Shown here: one piece after another, positions 57,435 through 64,000 of the stretch | Layout of the letters: each line of letters opens with the position of its first letter | Numbering within the stretch: the first letter of the stretch is position 1 | Assembly (NCBI GenBank): GCA_013361525.1 | Contig: JABFXY010000027.1 | Coordinates: 81,933 to 145,932, forward strand | From: Polyangiaceae bacterium | GTDB taxonomy: Bacteria; Myxococcota_A; Polyangia; Polyangiales; Polyangiaceae | Length of the DNA stretch: 64,000 nucleotides | Reading direction: 5' to 3' | Notes under the pieces: generated by a model | The model's input: the letters and a program-made list of their open reading frames with translations, nothing else | Database searches by the model: none | What the model was told of the DNA's origin: nothing | Translations under genes and position numbers: made by a program

Positions 57435-59021
57435 ATGAGCCGGTCGTCCTCCTCGGCGAGCGGCGTGACCGCCGTCAAACGAGCCAGGGCGGAGCTCGAG
57501 GCGCAGGACGCACGTGCCCACGCGGCGCGCATCGCGAAGCTGTCGGCGATCCCGGTGATCGGATGGCTCTCGTTCCTTCCGCTGGATTTCATCCTGACGG
57601 CGCTGATGTATCCCGCCTCGATGGGGGTGGTCGTCAGCGTGCGCGCCTCGGTCGGCGTGTTGCTGTTCGGAATGCAGCGGCTGATCCAGAAGCGACCGCC
57701 GCAAACGGCCCACGCGGTGGACATGCTCCTATCCGCGATGATGGCCATTCTCTGCGGGGCCATCGGCGTGATTGCCTGTTATTCCGGCGGCCTCGCGAGC
57801 GTGCACGGCGCCGGCGCGATGATCGTCATGTCGGCGCCGTCGTTCGTAGAGCTGCCCTATCGTCGCGGCGCGCGGGTCGCATTCGTGGGTTGGCTCGGCT
57901 TTTTGATAACCACCATTGTCACCCAGGGGGCGCGCGGACTGTTGCATTCGGAGCTCGTCGACCCGCGGATCTCCGTCGTGTACGGCGGTTATCTCCTGCT
58001 GCTCTTCGCGATGGGGACGATCGCGGTCGCGGGCGGGCACCTCGGGCACCGGCTGCGCCAGCAGGTCTACGAATCGCGCAGCATCGGCCGGTACAAGCTG
58101 AAGAAGCTTCTCGGCCGCGGCGGGATGGGTGAGGTCTGGGCCGCCTACCATCAAGGCCTGCGCCGTGACGTCGCGCTCAAGATCCTTCGCGACGCGGGGC
58201 CGCGCTCGGTCTCACGCTTCGAGCGCGAGGTGCAAGCGCTCGCGGATCTGCGACACCCCAATACGGTGCGCGTCTTCGACTATGGTGCAACGGACGACGG
58301 GCTTCTCTATTATGCAATGGAGCTGCTCGCGGGCGTGGACCTCGCCGAATTGGTGAGAAAGTCGGGCCCACTCCCCCCGGGCCGGGCGGTCCACCTCCTG
58401 TTGCAGGCCGCGCGGGCGCTCGCCGAGGCGCACGACAAAGGAATGGTTCACCGCGACATGAAGCCCGAGAACCTCTTCATCGCGAATGCGGGTGGTGAGG
58501 TCGATTTCGTCAAAGTGCTCGACTTTGGAATCGTGCGTCTCGAAAAAGAGGGGACGGAGACGCTCACACAGCAAGGTCAGCTCGCCGGGACACCTGCGTT
58601 CATGGCGCCGGAGGTCGGGCGTGGGTCGGATGCCGACACGCGCAGCGACGTGTATTCGCTGGGCGCAGTCCTCTATTGCTTGTTGACCGGCGCGCCGCCG
58701 TTCGACGGAAAAGGCAGCGCAGCGATGATCGCCGCGCACCAATCGGAGCCGGTCGTGCCGCCGAGCCTGCGAATGACGAGCGAGCTGCCCGTCGACGTGG
58801 AGGCGGTCGTGCTCGCATGTCTCGCGAAAGACCCCGACGTGCGCCCTCGGGACGCCGGAGCGCTTGCGGACGCGCTCGCGGCGACCGACGTCGCCCGGAG
58901 ATGGAGGCCGGAAGAAGGAACGGCCGAGCCCGAATCGCTATCGACCCAGGTCGGCGAGCCGTTCACGTCGTCGGAGGGTGACAGCAGCGATCAGAAGACG
59001 CGCCGGCTGGCCCGACCATGA
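57435..59021 (+). CDS. membrane-anchored Ser/Thr protein kinase
   Basis: This 528-residue kinase has four to five hydrophobic segments in the first 205 residues (about 40-60, 65-85, 95-115, 145-165 and 180-200). A C-terminal Hanks kinase domain (about 215-490) follows: GRGGMGEVWAAY, VALKIL, HRDMKPEN (His339, Asp341), LDFGIVRL and GTPAFMAPEV. The kinase being C-terminal to the membrane region is unusual and places the sensor at the N-terminus. ATG 57435 has AGGA eight bases upstream; an ATG at 57426 lies in a GGGCATC/GATGCCC hairpin. It follows phoU by about 30 bases. Substrates are unknown. Confidence 0.92.
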   Translation: MSRSSSSASGVTAVKRARAELEAQDARAHAARIAKLSAIPVIGWLSFLPLDFILTALMYPASMGVVVSVRASVGVLLFGMQRLIQKRPPQTAHAVDMLLSAMMAILCGAIGVIACYSGGLASVHGAGAMIVMSAPSFVELPYRRGARVAFVGWLGFLITTIVTQGARGLLHSELVDPRISVVYGGYLLLLFAMGTIAVAGGHLGHRLRQQVYESRSIGRYKLKKLLGRGGMGEVWAAYHQGLRRDVALKILRDAGPRSVSRFEREVQALADLRHPNTVRVFDYGATDDGLLYYAMELLAGVDLAELVRKSGPLPPGRAVHLLLQAARALAEAHDKGMVHRDMKPENLFIANAGGEVDFVKVLDFGIVRLEKEGTETLTQQGQLAGTPAFMAPEVGRGSDADTRSDVYSLGAVLYCLLTGAPPFDGKGSAAMIAAHQSEPVVPPSLRMTSELPVDVEAVVLACLAKDPDVRPRDAGALADALAATDVARRWRPEEGTAEPESLSTQVGEPFTSSEGDSSDQKTRRLARP

Positions 59022-59041
59022 GCTCGGTCAGACCGTGAGCG

Positions 59042-59659
59042 TCAATCGGCGGAAGGCTTGAGCTCGTCGGCGGTTCGGAGCGCCGTCTCGACCGCGCGCC
59101 GGACGAGCTGCTCGTTGCGCCGGCCTTCGAGGCCGAGCACGCGCTCGAGCGAGCCGCGCCGTTCCGTGGCGCGACCCACCATGTGATCGAAGCACGCGTC
59201 GTCGAAGAAGCGCGCCGGGTAAGGGTTCTCGAAGCAGATCGCGTCGAACACGCTCGGCTCGGTCGACACCGCCGCGAGCACGGCGAGATCGAGGTGCAGC
59301 TTGGGGCGCGGCGCTAGGGCGAGCGCGCGGAGGATGGCGCGACGGCCGGACCGCGCGGCGTCGAGGTACCACGTCTCGGCGAGGGCGCGCCGGTCGCTCG
59401 CGACCTCGAGCGCGCGGATGAACACGAGGACGCGCGCGAGCTCTTCGAGGGAGCTTCCGCGAAGGAGCCACGCGAGATCGTTGGCGATCAAGAACTCGCG
59501 GCCCTCGTCGGAGACCGTCCACGAAGGATCGCGAACGCTCGAAGCCACCGACGAGAAATGCGCGGCCAGATCGTCGAGCGACGTTCCCTCGAGCACGTCT
59601 GCGAGCCATTGTTTGGCGGGCCCGGCGAGCTCACGAATCAATGCGATCTTCAGCGGCAT
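59042..59659 (-). CDS. EboA-like protein
   Basis: This 205-residue, mostly helical protein carries VFDAICFENPYPARFFDDACFDHMVGRA followed by a GLEGRRNEQLVRRAVETALR tail. That resembles the EboA family, whose hallmark is an NPYPA..F block near the C-terminus. EboA belongs to a gene cluster of unproven terpenoid or quinone-related function; none of the other ebo genes is in this window. The first half (WLLRGSSLEELARVLVFIRAL) also fits. Convergent with the membrane kinase gene. Function unknown. Confidence 0.55.
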   Translation of the reverse strand: MPLKIALIRELAGPAKQWLADVLEGTSLDDLAAHFSSVASSVRDPSWTVSDEGREFLIANDLAWLLRGSSLEELARVLVFIRALEVASDRRALAETWYLDAARSGRRAILRALALAPRPKLHLDLAVLAAVSTEPSVFDAICFENPYPARFFDDACFDHMVGRATERRGSLERVLGLEGRRNEQLVRRAVETALRTADELKPSAD

Positions 59660-60001
59660 GATGGAGCCGGCCTCGGCCGGGGTGAAATCGCTGGCGCGCG
59701 AAGGAAGCCAATCATCTCGAGCAGAAACCCGATCCTAGCCACGGGGACGGTGAGGTGTCACGCGCTCGAATCGAGGGGTCCAGGCCGCAGAAAGTGAGGC
59801 ACATCCCCACGGTGCCCCGCCATTTGGCCGCGCATTCATTGTTGGGTGTGGCCGATTAAGACATTCCCATTGAGGCGCTCGTGCGCGACGCGCGAACGAG
59901 AGGACGCAGCGAGCCGCCACGAAAGAATTTCATCGAGGGAAGAAGCAATTCGATGCGACCTCGACTATGGGTAGAACGCGCTACGCTGTCCTGTCGCGTC
60001 A
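59660..60001. other. gene-free 340-base spacer
   Basis: No gene, repeat or clear promoter was seen. It separates the start of the EboA-like gene (minus strand) from the start of the NtrC-type activator (plus strand), so it should contain both promoters. A -24/-12 sigma-54 promoter was looked for and not found. Confidence 0.5.
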
Positions 60002-61408
<1,407 letters not shown>

Positions 61409-61520
61409 CCGGGGCGACCAGGCTCGGAGCTGTCACCTTGGCCGAGGTGATTCGCCCCGAACGCTCGTAACTTCCGGGAAATTGATCGACGCGCCCGGCT
61501 TTTGCATCGCTGAGTCAGCG

Positions 61521-62717
61521 ATGCGACCGAACGATCCGCGCGGGGAAGCGGCGCCGAAGACCCGGAGGGTCTATTCGACGGCCCAAGAGGTCGCTTCGCA
61601 CCTGCAGCGACGGCGGCCGGAGATCATTCGCGATTGGGAGCAACGTGTGCTCGCCGACCCGGAGGTACCCGAGGCGCGGGGCCTGACGCGGCCGGCATTA
61701 CGCGATCACATCCCGCAGGTCTTGGACGCGCTCATCGCGGAGCTCTCCTCGTCGTCGCCGACGCCTTCGGACGGCGGGCGGCTCGCGAACCTTGCCACGG
61801 AGGAGCACGCGCACGAGCGGTTCGAGCAACGTTACACGCTCGAATCGGCGATCCGCGAATGGTCGCTCTTTCGATCGGCGATCATCAAAGCTTGGTACGA
61901 CGGCGGCCTCTATCCGCACCCGAGCCTGGTGATGCGGATGCACGCGGCGATCGACAATGGCATTCGCCTCGCGGCGACGACGATCCACACGGCCGCGCAG
62001 GCCGAGCTCGCCGAGAGTGAGGAGAAGCTGCGCGAACAGATGGCCTTCCAGGATCGATTCATGGCGATCCTCGGGCACGATCTGCGCACGCCGCTCAACG
62101 CGGTTTCGATGGGCGTGACGTTCCTGCTCAAACACGCAGACTTACCTGAAGGGCACGCGAGTCTGCTTCGAAGAGCGGCGTCGAGCGCGGCGCGCATGGC
62201 CCGGATGATCAATGACGTCCTCGACCTCGCGCGGACGCGCATTGGGCAGAAATTCCCGATCGAGCCGGTGGACGCGACGGATCTGGGAACGGTCTGCGAA
62301 AGCGTCGTCGACGAGTTTCGTGCCGCAAAGCCCGAGCGCGGGATCGAGGTCGAGACCACCGGAACGCTCGTGGGCAACTGGGATCCCGATCGATTGCATC
62401 AGGCGATAGCCAACCTCATCGGCAACGCGATCGATTACAGCCCGCCCGAATCGATCGTCAAAGTCTGCCTCGCCGAGGACGCAGGGTCGGCCGTGATCTC
62501 GGTGACCAACCAAGGTCCGCCGATCCCGGCGGAGCTCCTCGAGCACATCTTCGATCCGTACCGGCGCCAGCAGCAGAACGGCGCGATGACGTCGCGCGGG
62601 CTCGGTCTCGGCATGTTCATCGTCAAAGGGATTATCGACGCCCACGGCGGCAGCGTGGACATTCGAAGCAGCGACGTCGAAGGAACGCGGGTCGAGCTGC
62701 GCCTGCCGAAGCCTTAA
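61521..62717 (+). CDS. histidine kinase with RsbRD-like N-terminal domain
   Basis: This 398-residue cytosolic kinase has an N-terminal helical domain (about 15-165; QEVASHLQRRRPEIIRDWEQRVLADPEVP, HIPQVLDALIAEL) that resembles the RsbRD N-terminal domain of stress-module proteins. HisKA (MAILGHDLRTPLNAV) and HATPase (NLIGNAIDYSPPES, NQGPPIP, GLGLGMFIVKGII) follow. No membrane segment is seen. It lies 112 bases after the NtrC-type regulator, so the two may form a pair. The RsbRD-like input domain suggests a link to stress signalling. Confidence 0.88.
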   Translation: MRPNDPRGEAAPKTRRVYSTAQEVASHLQRRRPEIIRDWEQRVLADPEVPEARGLTRPALRDHIPQVLDALIAELSSSSPTPSDGGRLANLATEEHAHERFEQRYTLESAIREWSLFRSAIIKAWYDGGLYPHPSLVMRMHAAIDNGIRLAATTIHTAAQAELAESEEKLREQMAFQDRFMAILGHDLRTPLNAVSMGVTFLLKHADLPEGHASLLRRAASSAARMARMINDVLDLARTRIGQKFPIEPVDATDLGTVCESVVDEFRAAKPERGIEVETTGTLVGNWDPDRLHQAIANLIGNAIDYSPPESIVKVCLAEDAGSAVISVTNQGPPIPAELLEHIFDPYRRQQQNGAMTSRGLGLGMFIVKGIIDAHGGSVDIRSSDVEGTRVELRLPKP

Positions 62718-62767
62718 GAACCACGGGAAACGGGAGCGTTCGCGAAGTAGAATTCGTCCCGTCCCGA

Positions 62768-64000
62768 ATGGCCGTTCGATCCCTTCCCGTCCTCGAGGTC
62801 GCGCCGCGCAGGCTTCCGCTCGCGGACGCTGCGCGCCCGATCGATCGCGCGTGCAGACCCATCTATGCAGTGTGGGAGCTCACGCTGCGCTGCGACTTGT
62901 CGTGCGTGCATTGCGGCTCGCGCGCGAAGAAAGCTCGCCCTGACGAGCTCACGACCACCGAAGCGCTCGATCTGGTGCGCCAGATGGCGGAGCTCGGCGT
63001 CCGCGAGGTGTCGCTCATCGGCGGGGAGGCGTACCTGCGGGACGACTTTCTCGACATCGTGCGCGCGGTGCGCGCGGCCGGCATGATGGCGAGCCTGACG
63101 ACGGGCGGGCTCGGCGTCGATCGAGCAATGGCCGCGGCCGCGTTCGATGCGGGCCTTCAAGCAGCGTCGGTATCGGTCGACGGACTGCCCGCGACGCACG
63201 ACGCGATTCGAGGTGTGCTGGGCAGCTACGACGCGGCGCTGCGCGCGCTCGATGCATTTCGCGAAGCGGGTATCCGAATTACGGCGAATACCCAGCTTCA
63301 TCGAGCGAACCTGACGGAGCTCGAGCCGCTGTTCGAAGAGCTCGCGCGCGCCCAGATCCGCGGCTGGCAAATTCAGATCACCGTTGCGATGGGCCGAGCC
63401 GCGGAGCTCGACGATCTGCTGCTCGAGCCATTCCAAATGTTGGAGCTCATGCCGGCGCTCGCGCGCATCAAAACCCGCGCGGACGAGCTCGGCGTCCTCG
63501 TTTGGCCGGGCAACAACGTCGGCTATTTCGGTCCCTACGAAACCGATCTTCGCGGCGCGCAGCCGCTCGGTCACACGAGCTCGTGCGGCGCGGGGCGCTC
63601 GACGCTGGGCATCGAGTCGAACGGCGACATCAAGGGATGCCCGTCATTGCCGACTGCCGAATATGTCGGCGGCAATGTTCGCTCGGATTCGCTCCGTGCG
63701 ATTTGGGAGCGCGCCGATGCGCTCCGCTTCACGCGCGATCGGACTTCGAACGAGCTCTGGGGATTTTGCGCGGGTTGTTATTACCGAGACGAATGCAAAG
63801 CAGGCTGCTCATGGACGAGCCACAGCTTGTTCGGCAGGCGCGGCAACAATCCCTTTTGCCATCACCGAGCATTGGAGCTGCTCGCGCGCGGCGAGCGTGA
63901 ACGAGTGCGTCGGTTCGAACGGCCCGCGGGCCTACCGTTCGATCACGGCCGATACGAAATCGAGCTCGAACCTTGGCCCGCAGACGAGCTCGAGCAAGCG
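62768..64000 (+). CDS. radical SAM/SPASM protein, peptide-maturase-like, 3' partial
   Basis: 411 codons are visible and the gene runs off the window. The radical SAM cluster is CDLSCVHC (CxxxCxxC, about residue 43-50), followed by GGEAYLRDDF. A SPASM-type C-terminal domain has SCGAGRSTLGIESNGDIKGCPSLP, then CAGCYYRDECKAGC and NNPFCHH, so auxiliary iron-sulfur clusters are expected. The sequence pattern (PIYAVWELTLRCDLSCVHCGSRA, WPGNNVGYFGPYE) recalls maturases annotated as GDL-motif peptide-associated, which modify small ribosomal peptides. A precursor would be expected beyond the right edge; there is no room for one in the 50 bases upstream. Confidence 0.85.
   Translation, partial: MAVRSLPVLEVAPRRLPLADAARPIDRACRPIYAVWELTLRCDLSCVHCGSRAKKARPDELTTTEALDLVRQMAELGVREVSLIGGEAYLRDDFLDIVRAVRAAGMMASLTTGGLGVDRAMAAAAFDAGLQAASVSVDGLPATHDAIRGVLGSYDAALRALDAFREAGIRITANTQLHRANLTELEPLFEELARAQIRGWQIQITVAMGRAAELDDLLLEPFQMLELMPALARIKTRADELGVLVWPGNNVGYFGPYETDLRGAQPLGHTSSCGAGRSTLGIESNGDIKGCPSLPTAEYVGGNVRSDSLRAIWERADALRFTRDRTSNELWGFCAGCYYRDECKAGCSWTSHSLFGRRGNNPFCHHRALELLARGERERVRRFERPAGLPFDHGRYEIELEPWPADELEQA

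Overview
The window is high-GC DNA, roughly two-thirds G+C by eye, densely packed with genes on both strands. It looks like a member of the Myxococcota, probably the Polyangiales/Nannocystales side. This rests on several traits seen together: Hanks-type Ser/Thr kinases fused to large ATPase/TPR regions, lipoproteins with long Gly-rich stalks after the lipobox, DUF4215 repeats, delta-60 repeats, AgmX/PglI-like and RsbRD-like domains, and frequent GTG/TTG starts with ATGA/GTGA overlaps. No rRNA, tRNA, CRISPR array, insertion sequence or prophage was recognised.

Layout. 1-7.8 kb: a 5'-partial flavodoxin-like protein with a membrane partner; an alpha/beta hydrolase coupled to a 1293-residue Ser/Thr kinase-ATPase; two small proteins and a TetR regulator. 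Two related inverted-repeat elements sit in convergent gene junctions here. 7.8-13.6 kb: CTP synthase, a divergent FAH-family protein, a lipoprotein pair with an AgmX/PglI-like domain, and a PBP4-type peptidase. 13.7-18.7 kb: a tightly overlapping imelysin-HTTM-TonB receptor operon, probably for metal uptake. 18.7-23.4 kb: a delta-60 repeat lipoprotein, an ArsR-AHSA1 pair, a BNR/ricin-lectin lipoprotein and a small Cys-rich lipoprotein. 23.5-29.6 kb: a primary-like sigma-70 factor, 1.1 kb without a gene but with hairpins, pheS-rplT-rpmI lacking the usual infC and pheT neighbours, a lipoprotein, and a 2OG-Fe(II) dioxygenase.

29.8-41.4 kb: a DUF4215 repeat surface protein coupled to a VWA lipoprotein, an XRE-STAND-TPR regulator, a DMGDH/sarcosine-dehydrogenase-like flavoprotein, a serpin lipoprotein and a HEAT-like lipoprotein. 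41.4-45.4 kb: a stressosome module (rsbT-rsbS-rsbR-rsbR on the minus strand, an RsbX-type phosphatase on the plus strand, and a second RsbT/RsbW-like ATPase whose start codon overlaps that of the phosphatase head-to-head). 46-50.3 kb: an acidic/Pro-rich membrane protein and carB. 50.3-57.4 kb: a receiver-only response regulator, then the phosphate regulon phoB-phoR-pstS-pstC-pstA-pstB-phoU, with a clear three-heptamer Pho box before pstS. 57.4-64 kb: a membrane Ser/Thr kinase, an EboA-like protein, an NtrC-type activator with GAFTDA in place of GAFTGA, an RsbRD-type histidine kinase, and a 3'-partial radical SAM/SPASM enzyme resembling peptide maturases.

The window is rich in signalling. Phosphate starvation (PhoR/PhoB/Pst/PhoU) is a complete self-contained circuit. 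The stressosome has the sensor scaffold (two PAS-STAS RsbR), the RsbS scaffold, the RsbT switch kinase and an RsbX-type phosphatase, but no SigB-type output gene next to it, so its output is open. The most unusual items are the stressosome with its shared divergent start, the convergent-junction repeats, the gene-free structured region beside pheS, and the SPASM maturase at the right edge.
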